Positions 36,183-46,539 of a DNA stretch of 64,000 nt are shown here, piece by piece. Each line of letters opens with the position of its first letter. The first letter of the stretch is position 1. Under the pieces are notes generated by a model. It saw only the letters and a list, made by a program, of their open reading frames with translations. It made no database searches and had not been told where the DNA came from. Origin of the DNA: Pseudomonas sp. C2B4 (lineage in GTDB: Bacteria > Pseudomonadota > Gammaproteobacteria > Pseudomonadales > Pseudomonadaceae); assembly GCF_013359695.1 (NCBI RefSeq), contig NZ_JABFMU010000004.1, forward strand, positions 186,001 through 250,000. The letters run 5' to 3'. Both the position numbers and the translations under genes were made by a program.

Positions 36183-37016
36183 TCAAGAAATCTCATCTAC
36201 CAGGGATTTCATCCACTCACTTGGGCTGCAACCGGTCTTGCGGCGAAACGCACGGGCAAGCGCTGAAGGACTTTCATAACCGACTTCGTCAGCGATCAGC
36301 GTGATCGGTCGCCCTTCACGCAGCCGTTTCTGCGCCAGACTGATCCGCCAACTCAGCAGGTAATCCGCCGGTGTCTGCCCGAGAACGGAGCGAAAATGCA
36401 CCGCATAGGCGGCGCGGGACATGTTCGACTCATTCGCCAGCTCTGCAACCGACCAAGGTCGATGGGGTGCGCTATGCATCTGTGTCAGCGAACGCGCCAG
36501 CCGCACATCGGCCAGACCGGCCATCATTCCAGTGCTTAATTGGTGGTGGTCGAGCAGATGCCGGAACAACAGGATGATCAGCAGCTCGAACAAGCGATCA
36601 AGCACTGCCTCCCGGCCGCAATGCCCATCTGCGGCCTCACTGAATAACCATCTCAGCGTATCGGCCAGCAACGGCAGCTCATCCAGGGACAGCACCAGGA
36701 GATCAGGGAGCGAAGCGGAGATCGGGTTACTGACGCCACCGTCAAACTCCATCAACGCACACAACAACTGGGCGCCATCGGATTCGTCTGCGATCAGTTG
36801 ATGACGGCTGGGACGAGGCAAAAAAATCAGACTGGGCCGGGTTAGCAGCCTGTCACCAGCCCCGGGGATTTTTAACGTGAGGGTGCCTTTCTGCAGCAGG
36901 TGAACATGACCGCGCGGGTCAGCGCCATCGTAGGACGATATTCCACAGAGCTTGCCACTGTAGAACAGGTTCGCGCGCACACCGAACTGAGAAAGCAACG
37001 TCGACAGGCGGTCCAT
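36183..37016 (-). CDS. rclR: AraC-family regulator, RclR-like (cupin_6 + HTH)
   Basis: 277 residues: an N-terminal cupin-like sensor (about 1-170; HLLQKGTLTLKIPGAGDRLLTRPSLIFLPRPSRHQL) and a C-terminal AraC domain (about 185-272; SVAELANESNMSRAAYAVHFRSVLG and ITLIADEVGYESPSALARAFRRKTGCSPSEW). Cys24 and Cys86 fall near the positions of the two redox-sensing cysteines of E. coli RclR (Cys21, Cys89), which supports, without proving, HOCl sensing. Convergent with the DUF417 gene. The symbol is tentative. The start has only a weak ribosome site. Confidence 0.72.
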   Translation of the reverse strand: MDRLSTLLSQFGVRANLFYSGKLCGISSYDGADPRGHVHLLQKGTLTLKIPGAGDRLLTRPSLIFLPRPSRHQLIADESDGAQLLCALMEFDGGVSNPISASLPDLLVLSLDELPLLADTLRWLFSEAADGHCGREAVLDRLFELLIILLFRHLLDHHQLSTGMMAGLADVRLARSLTQMHSAPHRPWSVAELANESNMSRAAYAVHFRSVLGQTPADYLLSWRISLAQKRLREGRPITLIADEVGYESPSALARAFRRKTGCSPSEWMKSLVDEIS

Positions 37017-37120
37017 GGGGTAACCCGCAGCCAGGTTTAGACGATTAGCATCATATCACCGGGCTCCCGGGCTTCAGTTGCCGTCATTTGGCAGGGGCTG
37101 AATGAAAACGACGGCAACAA

Positions 37121-37154
37121 AAAGCCCGGCATCCTTGTGGGAATACCGGGCTTT
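37121..37154 (-). terminator. Intrinsic terminator of ssb
   Basis: Stem AAAGCCCGG / CCGGGCTTT with a 16-base apical region; on the minus strand it is followed by TTTTTGTTG. Lies 18 bp after the ssb stop. Confidence 0.85.
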
Positions 37155-37172
37155 GGTTAGCGCGAGGCTAAT

Positions 37173-37685
37173 TTAGAACGGGATATCGTCATCAAAGCTG
37201 TCGAAATCCGGAGCCGGCTGCGGAGCGGCCTGCTGTGGGGCCGGACGCGACTGTTGCGGTGCCGACTGCTGTGGACGCGGAGCCTGCTGACGTGGTGCGG
37301 ACTGTTGATAGTTGCCCCCACCTTGCTGGTCGCCCTGCTGTGGACGGCCACCCAGCAACTGCATGGTGCCTTGCATGTCGACCACGATTTCGGTGGTGTA
37401 ACGCTTGATACCGTCTTTTTCCCACTCGCGGGTCTGCAGCTTGCCTTCGATGTAGACCTGCGAACCTTTACGCAGGTACTCGCCGGCGATTTCCGCCACT
37501 TTGCCGAACATCGACACACGGTGCCATTCGGTTTTTTCGACTTTCTGACCGGTTTGCTTGTCGGTCCATTGTTCGCTGGTGGCCAGACTCAGGTTGGTCA
37601 CGGCATTGCCGTTCGGCAGGTAGCGAACTTCAGGATCCTGGCCGCAAGTGCCGACCAATATGACTTTGTTAACCCCACGGGCCAT
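37173..37685 (-). CDS. ssb: Single-stranded DNA-binding protein
   Basis: 170 residues: OB fold at about 1-110 ([22 protein letters not shown], then [19 protein letters not shown] and [12 protein letters not shown]), a Gln/Pro/Ala/Gly linker, and the conserved acidic tip [11 protein letters not shown] that recruits repair enzymes. Protects ssDNA in replication and repair. A TAGGAG ribosome site lies 7 bases before the ATG and overlaps the TAG stop of the upstream MFS gene, so the two are probably translationally coupled. PA4232 counterpart. Confidence 0.97.
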   Translation of the reverse strand: MARGVNKVILVGTCGQDPEVRYLPNGNAVTNLSLATSEQWTDKQTGQKVEKTEWHRVSMFGKVAEIAGEYLRKGSQVYIEGKLQTREWEKDGIKRYTTEIVVDMQGTMQLLGGRPQQGDQQGGGNYQQSAPRQQAPRPQQSAPQQSRPAPQQAAPQPAPDFDSFDDDIPF

Positions 37686-37694
37686 TACGTTCTC

Positions 37695-39092
37695 CTAGGC
37701 TACGCACGCTGCCCCGGCCGGGTTGTTCACCAGGCTCTCGAGGGTAGTGCGATCCAATAGTTCGGTGTCCAATTTGATGTAAATCGCCGCTTCATCCGCG
37801 ACGATCACCGCATCTGTTACCCCTACAACGGCCTTCAGGCGCTCGACCAGACCCGCTTCGCGGATCGCCTCGGGCGACAATGGCAAGCGCAGGCTCGTCA
37901 CGTAGGGAGGTTCACGCATGGTAACAGCAAAGACCAACCAGAGGGCAGCCAGTGCGGCGCATCCCAGGAACACAACCGACAAACCGCCGTGCTGGAACAA
38001 CCAGCCGCCGAGTATCCCGCCCAATGCCGAACCGAGGAACTGGCTGGTGGAATAAACCCCCATCGCCGTGCCCTTGCCACCCGCCGGTGAAACCTTGCTG
38101 ATCAGCGACGGCAGCGACGCCTCCAGAAGATTGAACGCGGTGAAGAACACCACCGTACCGATCACCAGAGCCCGCAGGCTGTCGCCGAACTGCCAGAAGA
38201 ATAGCTCAGTGAACATCAGCGTCATGACGGCGCCGAGCAAAACTCGTTTCATTTTGCGTTTCTTCTCGCCGTAGATAATGAACGGGATCATGGCGAAGAA
38301 GGAAATCAGCAGCGCGGTGAGGTACACCCACCAGTGCTGCTCCTTGGGCAGCCCGGCTTTTTCCACCAGGGCCAGCGGCAAGGCGACGAAGCTCGACATC
38401 AACATCGCGTGCAACACAAAAATGCCCAGGTCCAGGCGCAGCAGGTCCGGATGTTTGAGCGTCGGTATCAATGCCTGGCGCGCAACACCGGACTCACGGT
38501 GCTGTAACGGGCCGGTGGAACGCGGCACCATGAACATCACGATCACAATGCCGACCAGTGCCATGCCGCCCGTGGCCAGGAATAACCCGGACAAGCCGAA
38601 AGCACGCGTGAGCAAGGGGCCAACAACCATCGCGACAGCAAACGACAGACCGATGGTCATGCCGATCATGGCCATGGCTTTGGTTCGATGCTGTTCACGG
38701 GTCAAATCCGATAACAGGGCCATGACCGCGGCGGAAATCGCCCCGGCACCTTGCAGGATGCGCCCGGCGATCACGCCCCAGATCGAATCGGCGCTGGCCG
38801 CCAGCACACTGCCCAGGGCGAAGACAATCAGCCCCAGGTAAATCACCGGGCGGCGACCGATACGGTCGGAAATGAAGCCGAATGGAATCTGGAAAATCGC
38901 CTGGGTCAGGCCGTAAGCGCCAATCGCCAGCCCGATAAGGGCCGGGGTCGCTCCCGCCAGGTCCATGCCATAGGTCGCCAGGACCGGCAACACCATGAAC
39001 ATGCCAAGCATACGGAAGGCGAACACCAGGGCCAGACCGCTCGCCGCGCGGGTCTCGCTGCCACTCATGCGTTCGCTGTGGGGATCGTGCAT
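37695..39092 (-). CDS. MFS transporter with a ~65-residue C-terminal cytoplasmic domain
   Basis: 465 residues with twelve membrane helices (about 15-395): RMLGMFMVLPVLATYGMDLAGA, FGFISDRIGRRPVIYLG (motif A) and RILQGAGAISAAVMALLSDL. The last ~65 residues (PEAIREAGLVERLKAVVGVTDAVIVADEAAIYIKLDTELL...) look like an HMA/ACT-style beta-alpha-beta fold without a Cys pair. Substrate unknown. Its order between ssb and uvrA matches PAO1 PA4233. Its TAG overlaps the ssb Shine-Dalgarno. Confidence 0.88.
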   Translation of the reverse strand: MHDPHSERMSGSETRAASGLALVFAFRMLGMFMVLPVLATYGMDLAGATPALIGLAIGAYGLTQAIFQIPFGFISDRIGRRPVIYLGLIVFALGSVLAASADSIWGVIAGRILQGAGAISAAVMALLSDLTREQHRTKAMAMIGMTIGLSFAVAMVVGPLLTRAFGLSGLFLATGGMALVGIVIVMFMVPRSTGPLQHRESGVARQALIPTLKHPDLLRLDLGIFVLHAMLMSSFVALPLALVEKAGLPKEQHWWVYLTALLISFFAMIPFIIYGEKKRKMKRVLLGAVMTLMFTELFFWQFGDSLRALVIGTVVFFTAFNLLEASLPSLISKVSPAGGKGTAMGVYSTSQFLGSALGGILGGWLFQHGGLSVVFLGCAALAALWLVFAVTMREPPYVTSLRLPLSPEAIREAGLVERLKAVVGVTDAVIVADEAAIYIKLDTELLDRTTLESLVNNPAGAACVA

Positions 39093-39283
39093 GGAAAAAC
39101 CTCATGTGAACCGGCGGCGATTCTACCAGTCCCATCGATTGGCAGGGTATATCGCGACGCTTTGCCGCGTGTAGATGACAGAGCTTTCATGTAAGCCATC
39201 AATCGCATCATTCGATAGTGTGCATCCATCCAGTATTTGGCCGTATACTCCTACGTTTTCGACGCCCGCCGAGCGAGGCCACC

Positions 39284-42118
39284 TTGGACAAGATCCTGAT
39301 TCGTGGGGCTCGAACCCACAACCTGAAGAACATTGACCTGACCCTGCCCCGGGACAAGCTGATCGTCATCACCGGCCTGTCCGGCTCCGGCAAATCGTCC
39401 CTGGCCTTCGACACACTGTACGCCGAAGGCCAGCGCCGCTATGTCGAGTCGCTGTCGGCGTATGCCCGACAGTTCCTGTCGATGATGGAAAAGCCTGATG
39501 TCGACACCATCGAAGGCTTGTCGCCAGCCATCTCCATCGAACAGAAGTCGACCTCGCACAACCCGCGCTCGACCGTCGGCACCATCACCGAAATCTACGA
39601 CTACCTGCGCTTGCTGTACGCCCGGGTGGGTATCCCGCGCTGCCCGGATCACGACATTCCGCTGGAAGCACAGACCGTCAGCCAGATGGTCGACCTGGTC
39701 CTCGCCGAACCGGAGGGCAGCAAACTGATGCTGCTAGCGCCGGTGATTCGCGAGCGCAAAGGCGAACACCTCTCGGTTTTTGAAGAGCTTCGGGCACAGG
39801 GTTTCGTTCGTGCCCGGATCAACGGCAAGCTTTATGAGCTGGACGAAGCACCGAAGCTCGATAAACAGAAAAAGCATTCCATCGACGTCGTGGTCGACCG
39901 CTTCAAGGTCCGCGCCGATTTGCAACAGCGTCTGGCCGAATCCTTCGAGACCGCACTGAAGCTGGCGGACGGTATCGCCCTGGTGGCACCGATGGATGAC
40001 CAGCCGGGCGAAGAGATGATCTTCTCCGCGCGCTTCGCCTGCCCGATTTGCGGCCATGCCATCAGCGAACTCGAGCCCAAGCTGTTTTCCTTCAACAACC
40101 CGGCCGGTGCCTGCCCGACCTGTGACGGCCTGGGGGTGAAGCAATTCTTCGACATCAAGCGATTGGTCAACGGTGAGCTGACCCTGGCCGAAGGCGCGAT
40201 ACGCGGCTGGGACCGGCGCAATGTCTATTACTTCCAGATGCTCGGCTCGTTGGCCTCCCACTACAAATTCAGCCTGGAAGTACCGTTCAACGAACTGCCG
40301 GCTGATCAGCAGAAGAACATCCTGCACGGCAGCGGTTCGCAAAACGTCGACTTCAAATACCTGAACGACCGTGGCGACATCGTCAAACGCTCGCACCCCT
40401 TCGAAGGGATCGTGCCCAACCTCGAACGACGCTACCGCGAAACCGAATCGGCTTCGGTACGCGAAGAGCTGGCCAAGTTCCTCAGTACCCAGTCCTGCCC
40501 GGACTGCCGCGGCACCCGACTGCGACGGGAAGCACGGCACGTATGGGTCGGCGAGAAGACCCTGCCGGCAGTGACCAATCTGCCCATCGGCGACGCCTGC
40601 GATTACTTCGGCGAGCTGAAGATGACCGGCCGCCGTGGCGAGATTGCCGACAAGATTCTCAAGGAAATCCGGGAGCGCCTGCAGTTTCTGGTCAACGTCG
40701 GCCTCGACTATCTGTCGCTGGATCGCAGCGCAGATACGTTGTCTGGCGGTGAAGCGCAGCGTATTCGTCTGGCCAGCCAGATCGGCGCTGGCCTGGTCGG
40801 TGTTCTGTACATTCTCGACGAACCATCGATTGGCCTGCACCAACGCGATAACGACCGACTGCTCGGCACCCTGAAACACCTGCGCGACATCGGCAACACG
40901 GTGATCGTGGTCGAGCACGACGAAGACGCCATTCGCCTGGCGGACTACGTCGTGGATATCGGCCCGGGTGCCGGCGTTCATGGTGGTCATATCGTTGCTG
41001 AAGGCACGCCAGCAGAGGTGATGTCTCATCCAGACTCTCTCACAGGCAAATACCTGTCGGGTCGGGTGAAAATCGCCGTCCCGGCCAAACGTACGCCGCG
41101 CAACAAGAAACTGTCGTTGTCGCTCAAGGGTGCTCGCGGCAACAACTTGCGTAATGTCGACCTGGATATCCCGATCGGCCTGCTGACCTGCGTGACCGGC
41201 GTGTCCGGGTCTGGCAAGTCGACCCTGATCAACAACACGCTCTTTCCTTTGAGCGCGACGGCGCTGAACGGCGCGACCACGCTCGAAGCGGCCGCACACG
41301 ACAGCATCAAGGGTCTGGAACATCTGGATAAAGTCGTCGATATCGACCAAAGCCCGATCGGACGCACGCCGCGCTCCAACCCGGCGACTTACACCGGACT
41401 GTTCACACCGATTCGCGAGCTGTTCGCCGGCGTGCCGGAGTCCCGTTCCCGCGGTTATGGCCCGGGGCGTTTTTCCTTCAACGTGAAGGGTGGACGCTGC
41501 GAAGCCTGCCAGGGTGACGGCTTGATCAAGGTGGAAATGCATTTCCTGCCGGACATCTATGTGCCGTGCGACGTCTGCAAGAGCAAGCGCTACAACCGCG
41601 AGACGCTGGAGATCAAATACAAGGGCAAGAGCATTCACGAAACCCTCGAGATGACCATCGAGGAAGCCCGGGAGTTCTTTGATGCGGTACCGGCGCTCGC
41701 ACGCAAGCTCCAGACACTGATGGACGTGGGTCTGTCCTACATCAAGCTAGGACAATCAGCGACCACCTTGTCCGGTGGTGAGGCTCAACGGGTCAAGCTG
41801 TCCCGCGAGCTGTCCAAGCGAGATACCGGCAAGACCCTGTATATCCTCGACGAACCGACAACCGGCCTGCATTTCGCGGATATCCAGCAATTGCTCGACG
41901 TCCTGCACAGACTGCGCGACCACGGCAATACGGTGGTAGTGATCGAGCACAACCTGGATGTGATCAAGACCGCTGACTGGCTGGTGGACCTGGGGCCGGA
42001 AGGTGGCTCCAAGGGCGGCCAGATCATCGCCGTTGGCACACCGGAGGAAGTCGCCGAGATGAAGCAATCTCACACCGGTTACTACCTCAAACCGCTGCTG
42101 GAACGCGACCGGGCCTGA
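39284..42118 (+). CDS. uvrA: Excinuclease ABC subunit A
   Basis: 944 residues; damage recognition in nucleotide excision repair with UvrB. Two ABC ATPase modules: Walker [10 protein letters not shown] and GVSGSGKST; signatures [12 protein letters not shown] and [12 protein letters not shown]; Walker [16 protein letters not shown] and [15 protein letters not shown]. Zinc fingers CPICGH...CPTCDG and CEACQG...CDVCKS are complete. The start is read as TTG at 39284-39286 ([14 protein letters not shown]), which gives the usual length; no ATG lies between it and the conserved core, and an AGG lies five bases upstream of it. A TATACT -10-like hexamer is at 39244-39249. Confidence 0.96.
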   Translation: MDKILIRGARTHNLKNIDLTLPRDKLIVITGLSGSGKSSLAFDTLYAEGQRRYVESLSAYARQFLSMMEKPDVDTIEGLSPAISIEQKSTSHNPRSTVGTITEIYDYLRLLYARVGIPRCPDHDIPLEAQTVSQMVDLVLAEPEGSKLMLLAPVIRERKGEHLSVFEELRAQGFVRARINGKLYELDEAPKLDKQKKHSIDVVVDRFKVRADLQQRLAESFETALKLADGIALVAPMDDQPGEEMIFSARFACPICGHAISELEPKLFSFNNPAGACPTCDGLGVKQFFDIKRLVNGELTLAEGAIRGWDRRNVYYFQMLGSLASHYKFSLEVPFNELPADQQKNILHGSGSQNVDFKYLNDRGDIVKRSHPFEGIVPNLERRYRETESASVREELAKFLSTQSCPDCRGTRLRREARHVWVGEKTLPAVTNLPIGDACDYFGELKMTGRRGEIADKILKEIRERLQFLVNVGLDYLSLDRSADTLSGGEAQRIRLASQIGAGLVGVLYILDEPSIGLHQRDNDRLLGTLKHLRDIGNTVIVVEHDEDAIRLADYVVDIGPGAGVHGGHIVAEGTPAEVMSHPDSLTGKYLSGRVKIAVPAKRTPRNKKLSLSLKGARGNNLRNVDLDIPIGLLTCVTGVSGSGKSTLINNTLFPLSATALNGATTLEAAAHDSIKGLEHLDKVVDIDQSPIGRTPRSNPATYTGLFTPIRELFAGVPESRSRGYGPGRFSFNVKGGRCEACQGDGLIKVEMHFLPDIYVPCDVCKSKRYNRETLEIKYKGKSIHETLEMTIEEAREFFDAVPALARKLQTLMDVGLSYIKLGQSATTLSGGEAQRVKLSRELSKRDTGKTLYILDEPTTGLHFADIQQLLDVLHRLRDHGNTVVVIEHNLDVIKTADWLVDLGPEGGSKGGQIIAVGTPEEVAEMKQSHTGYYLKPLLERDRA

Positions 42119-42130
42119 TTCCCGCCCATG

Positions 42131-42170
42131 AAAAAGCCCCTGTCACTTCATCAGTAACAGGGGCTTTTTT
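42131..42170. terminator. Bidirectional intrinsic terminator
   Basis: A 13-bp stem AAAAAGCCCCTGT / ACAGGGGCTTTTT with a 13-base loop and T6, 12 bp after uvrA; also follows the ferritin gene on the minus strand. Confidence 0.93.
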
Positions 42171-42182
42171 GTGTCCGCGGAA

Positions 42183-42647
42183 TCAGGCGTGGGACTGCAG
42201 GTAGTTCTCAAGCCCGATCAATTTGATCAGACCCAACTGCTTCTCGAGCCAGTAGGTGTGATCTTCTTCGGTGTCATGCAATTGAACCCGTAGCATTTCG
42301 CGGCTGACATAGTCCTTGTGTTGCTCGCAGAGCTTGATGCCTTTGCACAACGCAGCACGGACCTTGTATTCCAGGCGCAAATCCGCCTCAAGCATCTCTG
42401 TCACCGTGGTGCCTACATCGAGATCGTCAGGACGCATGCGTGGCGTGCCTTCGAGCAACAGGATCCGGCGCATCAGTGCATCGGCGTGGCCTGCTTCTTC
42501 TTCCATCTCGTGATTGATTCGTTCGTAGAGCTTGGTGAATCCCCAGTCCTCATACATCCGCGAGTGAACGAAATATTGGTCACGCGCGGCCAATTCGCCG
42601 GTCAGCAACGTGTTGAGGTAATCGATTACGTCTGGGTGGCCTTGCAT
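42183..42647 (-). CDS. ftnA: Bacterial ferritin (FtnA/BfrA type, no haem ligand)
   Basis: 154 residues. Ferroxidase ligands are present: Glu18, Glu51, His54, Glu93, Glu127 and His130 (EEEAGHAD and DTEEDHTYW). The position of the bacterioferritin haem ligand Met52 is Ala here (EEEAGH), so it should be a haem-free ferritin like P. aeruginosa PA4235, annotated bfrA but shown to be an FtnA. Stores iron as a 24-mer. Its place beside katA links iron storage with peroxide defence. GGGAG site upstream of the ATG. Confidence 0.92.
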   Translation of the reverse strand: MQGHPDVIDYLNTLLTGELAARDQYFVHSRMYEDWGFTKLYERINHEMEEEAGHADALMRRILLLEGTPRMRPDDLDVGTTVTEMLEADLRLEYKVRAALCKGIKLCEQHKDYVSREMLRVQLHDTEEDHTYWLEKQLGLIKLIGLENYLQSHA

Positions 42648-42760
42648 CGCCCTACATCTCCCTGCTTGAAAGTTACAGTTTGAACCAACCCGACCATAAC
42701 GTCACTCGCTAGACGCAAGAAAAGCGAAGATATTCTGAGAAAACCGGCTTAAATAACGCA

Positions 42761-42784
42761 AAAACCGCCCAAATAAGGGCGGTT
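42761..42784 (-). terminator. Intrinsic terminator of katA
   Basis: Stem ACCGCCC / GGGCGGT (42765-42784) with a 6-base loop, followed on the minus strand by TTTTTGCG. It lies 12 bp after the katA stop. Confidence 0.88.
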
Positions 42785-42795
42785 CTGCTTCTCAT

Positions 42796-44250
42796 TTAGA
42801 CTTCGTTAAACTGTACGTTCAAAAGCTTTGCGATTGCTTCTCCATACGCCGGATCGGCCCTGAAGAAATGCTGCAATTGACGGTCTACGACATCGCTCGA
42901 TACACCCGCCATCGCTCCAGCGATGTTACTAACCAACAAGGCTTTCTGCTCCTCATCCATCAGGCGGAACAGCGCGCCAGCGTGGCTGTAGTAGTCAGTA
43001 TCTTCGCGATGATCGTAGCGATCAGCCGCACCGCTCAACGCTAACGCAGGCTCGGCGTAACGAGGTGCCTGCTTCGGTGAATCGACATAACTGTTCGGCT
43101 CGTAGTTCGGAGCCGCGCCGCCATTGCTGCCGAAGGCCATCGAACCGTCGCGCTGATAGCTGTTGACCGGGCTGCGCGGGGCGTTCACTGGCAGTTGCTG
43201 GTGATTGGTGCCTATACGGTAACGGTGCGCATCGGCATAGGCGAATACGCGACCTTGCAGCATGCGGTCCGGCGACAGACCTACGCCCGGCACCATATTG
43301 CTTGGGCCGAAGGCTGCTTGTTCGACTTCAGCGAAGTAGTTGAGCGGGTTACGGTTCAGCTCCAGCTCACCAATCTCGATCAACGGGAACTCTTTCTGCG
43401 ACCAGGTCTTGGTGACATCGAACGGGTTCTCGTAATGCGCTTCAGCCTGGGCCTCGGTCATGATCTGGATGCACACACTCCATTTCGGGAAGTCACCGCG
43501 CTCAATGGCCTCGAACAAGTCGCGCTGGGCGTAATCAGGGTCAGTACCGGCCAGACGCGCTGCTTCCGCCGGAGCCAGGTTCTTGATCCCCTGTTTGGTC
43601 TTGTAGTGCCACTTCACCCAGTGACGCTCGCCGCTGGCATTAATCAGGCTGTAGGTGTGGCTGCCGAAGCCGTGCATGTGGCGATAGCCATCAGGGATGC
43701 CACGATCCGAAAACAGGATGGTGACCTGGTGCAACGCCTCGGGAGAGTGCGACCAGAAATCCCAAATCGCCTGAGGACTTTTGAGGTTGCTCTGTGGCAG
43801 ACGTTTTTGGGTGTGAATAAAGTCCGGGAATTTCAGCGGATCACGGATAAAAAACACGGGTGTGTTGTTACCCACGATGTCCCAGTTACCTTCTTCGGTG
43901 TAGAACTTCAAAGCGAAGCCACGCGGATCGCGCTCGGTATCAGCCGAACCGCGCTCACCACCCACAGTAGAAAAGCGCAGAAAGGTGGGTGTTTGCTTGC
44001 CAACGGATTCGAACAGCTTGGCGCTGGTGTAAGGGGTGATATCGCGAGTGACGGTAAACGTACCGTAAGCACCCGAGCCTTTGGCGTGCACACGACGCTC
44101 TGGGATGTTTTCACGGTTGAAGTGAGCCAGCTTCTCGATCAGGTGGAAGTCGTCGAGCAGCAGCGGGCCGCGCGGGCCGGCGGAACGGGAATTTTGATTG
44201 TCGGCAACAGGAGCGCCACTGGCGGTAGTAAGCGTTTTATTCTGGCTCAT
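42796..44250 (-). CDS. katA: Catalase KatA (monofunctional haem catalase)
   Basis: 484 residues, small-subunit clade III catalase. Catalytic His in [15 protein letters not shown], Asn in [15 protein letters not shown], proximal haem Tyr in [14 protein letters not shown] and the typical [22 protein letters not shown] block are all present. Degrades H2O2 in the cytoplasm. The ATG at 44248-44250 (MSQNKTLTT) was chosen for its AAGGAAGAG ribosome site; the frame extends 33 codons further without conservation. Position between ftnA and rplQ as in PAO1 (PA4236). Confidence 0.96.
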   Translation of the reverse strand: MSQNKTLTTASGAPVADNQNSRSAGPRGPLLLDDFHLIEKLAHFNRENIPERRVHAKGSGAYGTFTVTRDITPYTSAKLFESVGKQTPTFLRFSTVGGERGSADTERDPRGFALKFYTEEGNWDIVGNNTPVFFIRDPLKFPDFIHTQKRLPQSNLKSPQAIWDFWSHSPEALHQVTILFSDRGIPDGYRHMHGFGSHTYSLINASGERHWVKWHYKTKQGIKNLAPAEAARLAGTDPDYAQRDLFEAIERGDFPKWSVCIQIMTEAQAEAHYENPFDVTKTWSQKEFPLIEIGELELNRNPLNYFAEVEQAAFGPSNMVPGVGLSPDRMLQGRVFAYADAHRYRIGTNHQQLPVNAPRSPVNSYQRDGSMAFGSNGGAAPNYEPNSYVDSPKQAPRYAEPALALSGAADRYDHREDTDYYSHAGALFRLMDEEQKALLVSNIAGAMAGVSSDVVDRQLQHFFRADPAYGEAIAKLLNVQFNEV

Positions 44251-44406
44251 GCGATCTCTTCCTTTATCGGTCTCGAACTGCCGGCTAATCGGCTGAAAGG
44301 AAGTATTGCCGAACAACATGATCACTTCTAATTCATTAGGCCATGACAATCGATAGAAATATGTAATACATATGTATGCATTCGCACTTTTCTTGCGCGC
44401 ACAAAA

Positions 44407-44427
44407 AACCGGGCACTAGGCCCGGTT
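44407..44427 (-). terminator. Intrinsic terminator of the alpha ribosomal operon
   Basis: Stem AACCGGGC / GCCCGGTT with a 5-base loop; on the minus strand a T6 run follows. It lies 21 bp after rplQ and so ends the whole ribosomal supercluster. Confidence 0.9.
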
Positions 44428-44447
44428 CTTTGTTTCAGACTGACGTC

Positions 44448-44834
44448 TTACTCAGCGGATACAGCTTCACCGCCGGTAGCACGATCAACCAACTCGACGT
44501 ACGCCATAGGCGCGTTGTCGCCAGCGCGGAAACCGCACTTGAGGATGCGCAGGTAGCCACCCTCACGGGTAGCGTAACGCTTGCCCAGGTCGTTGAAGAG
44601 CTTACCAACGATAGCTTTCGAACGAGTACGGTCGAAAGCCAGACGGCGGTTAGCCAGGCTGTCTGTCTTGGCCAAAGTGATCAGCGGCTCGGCAACGCGG
44701 CGCAGTTCTTTAGCTTTTGGCAGAGTAGTTTTGATCAGCTCGTGCTCGAACAGCGACACCGCCATGTTTTGGAACATGGCCTTGCGGTGCGAGCTGGTGC
44801 GGCTCAGGTGACGACCACTTTTACGATGACGCAT
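44448..44834 (-). CDS. rplQ: 50S ribosomal protein L17
   Basis: 128 residues; starts [20 protein letters not shown], the invariant L17 N-terminus, and has [18 protein letters not shown] in the middle. L17 surrounds the peptide exit tunnel. It is the last gene of the alpha operon, 42 bp after rpoA. The C-terminal tail ([12 protein letters not shown]) is a little longer than in E. coli. Confidence 0.98.
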   Translation of the reverse strand: MRHRKSGRHLSRTSSHRKAMFQNMAVSLFEHELIKTTLPKAKELRRVAEPLITLAKTDSLANRRLAFDRTRSKAIVGKLFNDLGKRYATREGGYLRILKCGFRAGDNAPMAYVELVDRATGGEAVSAE

Positions 44835-44876
44835 GGTTCATTCCTTACCAAACACTACGTTCGGTGATTACGACGA

Positions 44877-45878
44877 TCAGGCAGTCGCCTTGTCGTCCTT
44901 CTTAAGACTTGCAGGCGGCCAGTTGTCGAGGCGCATGCCGAGGGACAGACCGCGGGAGGCCAGAACGTCCTTGATTTCAGTCAAGGATTTCTTGCCAAGG
45001 TTCGGAGTCTTCAACAGCTCTACTTCGGTACGCTGAATCAGGTCGCCGATGTAGTAGATGTTTTCCGCCTTAAGGCAGTTAGCCGAACGTACAGTCAGTT
45101 CCAGATCGTCAACCGGGCGAAGCAGGATCGGATCGATCTCGTCTTCCTGCTCGATTACCACTGGTTCGCTGTCACCTTTGAGGTCGACGAACGCAGCCAA
45201 CTGCTGTTGCAGGATGGTTGCAGCGCGGCGGATAGCCTCTTCAGGATCCAGAGTACCGTTGGTTTCCAGATCAATAACCAGCTTGTCCAGGTTAGTACGC
45301 TGTTCGACACGGGCGTTTTCCACCACGTATGCGATACGGCGAACCGGGCTGAACGAAGAGTCAAGCTGCAAGCGACCGATGCTGCGGCTTTCGTCTTCAT
45401 CGCTCTGACGCGAGTCGGCCGGTTCATAACCACGACCACGAGCTACTACGAGCTTCATGTTCAGGGCGCCGTTAGACGCCAGGTTAGCGATTACGTGATC
45501 GGGATTAACGATCTCGACATCATGATCCAGCTGAATATCGGCAGCGGTAACCACCCCCGAACCCTTCTTCGACAAGGTCAGCGTAACTTCGTCTCGACCG
45601 TGCAGCTTGATAGCCAGACCTTTAAGGTTCAACAGGATTTCAATTACGTCTTCCTGTACACCTTCGATGGCGCTGTACTCGTGGAGCACACCGTCAATCT
45701 CGGCCTCGACTACTGCACAGCCGGGCATTGAGGACAACAGGATGCGGCGCAGCGCGTTGCCCAGGGTGTGGCCAAAGCCACGCTCGAGAGGCTCGAGAGT
45801 GATCTTGGCGCGGGTTGGACTGACAACCTGCACATCAATGTGGCGGGGTGTCAGGAACTCATTTACCGAAATCTGCAT
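44877..45878 (-). CDS. rpoA: RNA polymerase alpha subunit
   Basis: 333 residues. N-terminal assembly domain (about 1-230; [40 protein letters not shown]), linker, and C-terminal DNA/activator-binding domain (about 245-325; [42 protein letters not shown]). The last residues (KKDDKATA) are typical for pseudomonads. Lies 22 bp after rpsD, 42 bp before rplQ. Confidence 0.98.
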   Translation of the reverse strand: MQISVNEFLTPRHIDVQVVSPTRAKITLEPLERGFGHTLGNALRRILLSSMPGCAVVEAEIDGVLHEYSAIEGVQEDVIEILLNLKGLAIKLHGRDEVTLTLSKKGSGVVTAADIQLDHDVEIVNPDHVIANLASNGALNMKLVVARGRGYEPADSRQSDEDESRSIGRLQLDSSFSPVRRIAYVVENARVEQRTNLDKLVIDLETNGTLDPEEAIRRAATILQQQLAAFVDLKGDSEPVVIEQEDEIDPILLRPVDDLELTVRSANCLKAENIYYIGDLIQRTEVELLKTPNLGKKSLTEIKDVLASRGLSLGMRLDNWPPASLKKDDKATA

Positions 45879-45900
45879 GGATGCACCTATTTTCTAGCCC

Positions 45901-46521
45901 TTACTTGGAGTAGAGCTCGACAATCAGGCTTTCGTTGATGTCGGCGGACAGATCACTGCGAGCTGGAACGTTCTTGAAAACGCCCGACTTCTTCTCAGTG
46001 TCTACTTCTACCCATTCTACGCGGCCACGTTGGGCACACAGATCGAGAGCTTGGACAATGCGAAGTTGGTTTTTTGCTTTCTCGCGAACAGCGACCACGT
46101 CACCAGCACGAACCTGGTAGGACGGAACGTTAACGGTTTGACCGTTTACGCTGATCGACTTGTGCGATACCAGCTGACGGGATTCGGCACGAGTCGAACC
46201 AAAGCCCATACGGTATACAACGTTGTCCAGACGGCATTCGAGCAGTTGCAACAGGTTTTCGCCAGTTGCGCCTTTCTTGCCAGCAGCTTCTTTGTAGTAG
46301 CCGCTGAATTGACGCTCGAGAACGCCGTAGATACGACGGACCTTCTGCTTTTCACGCAGTTGGGTGCCGTAGTCGGACTGGCGACCGCGGCGCTGGCCGT
46401 GGATACCAGGTGCTGCTTCAATGTTGCACTTCGATTCGATCGCGCGCACGCCGCTCTTCAGGAAGAGATCGGTGCCTTCGCGACGAGCGAGTTTGCATTT
46501 TGGACCAATGTAACGAGCCAT
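45901..46521 (-). CDS. rpsD: 30S ribosomal protein S4
   Basis: 206 residues, starting [20 protein letters not shown]. It has the S4 RNA-binding domain [21 protein letters not shown]4 nucleates 30S assembly and in E. coli represses the alpha operon by binding the rpsM leader. Only scattered Cys, so no zinc-finger form. Follows rpsK by 18 bp. Confidence 0.98.
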   Translation of the reverse strand: MARYIGPKCKLARREGTDLFLKSGVRAIESKCNIEAAPGIHGQRRGRQSDYGTQLREKQKVRRIYGVLERQFSGYYKEAAGKKGATGENLLQLLECRLDNVVYRMGFGSTRAESRQLVSHKSISVNGQTVNVPSYQVRAGDVVAVREKAKNQLRIVQALDLCAQRGRVEWVEVDTEKKSGVFKNVPARSDLSADINESLIVELYSK

Positions 46522-46539
46522 TCTTTACAATCTCCTGGA

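Noticed and set aside
39734..41638. Open frame of 634 codons opposite uvrA
   Set aside because: Mirror of the uvrA coding frame; composition typical of antisense frames.
44340..44380. AT-rich segment upstream of katA with the palindrome ATACATATGTAT (44366-44377), considered as an OxyR site
   Set aside because: The ATAG-N7-CTAT spacing of OxyR half-sites is not met; kept only as a note.
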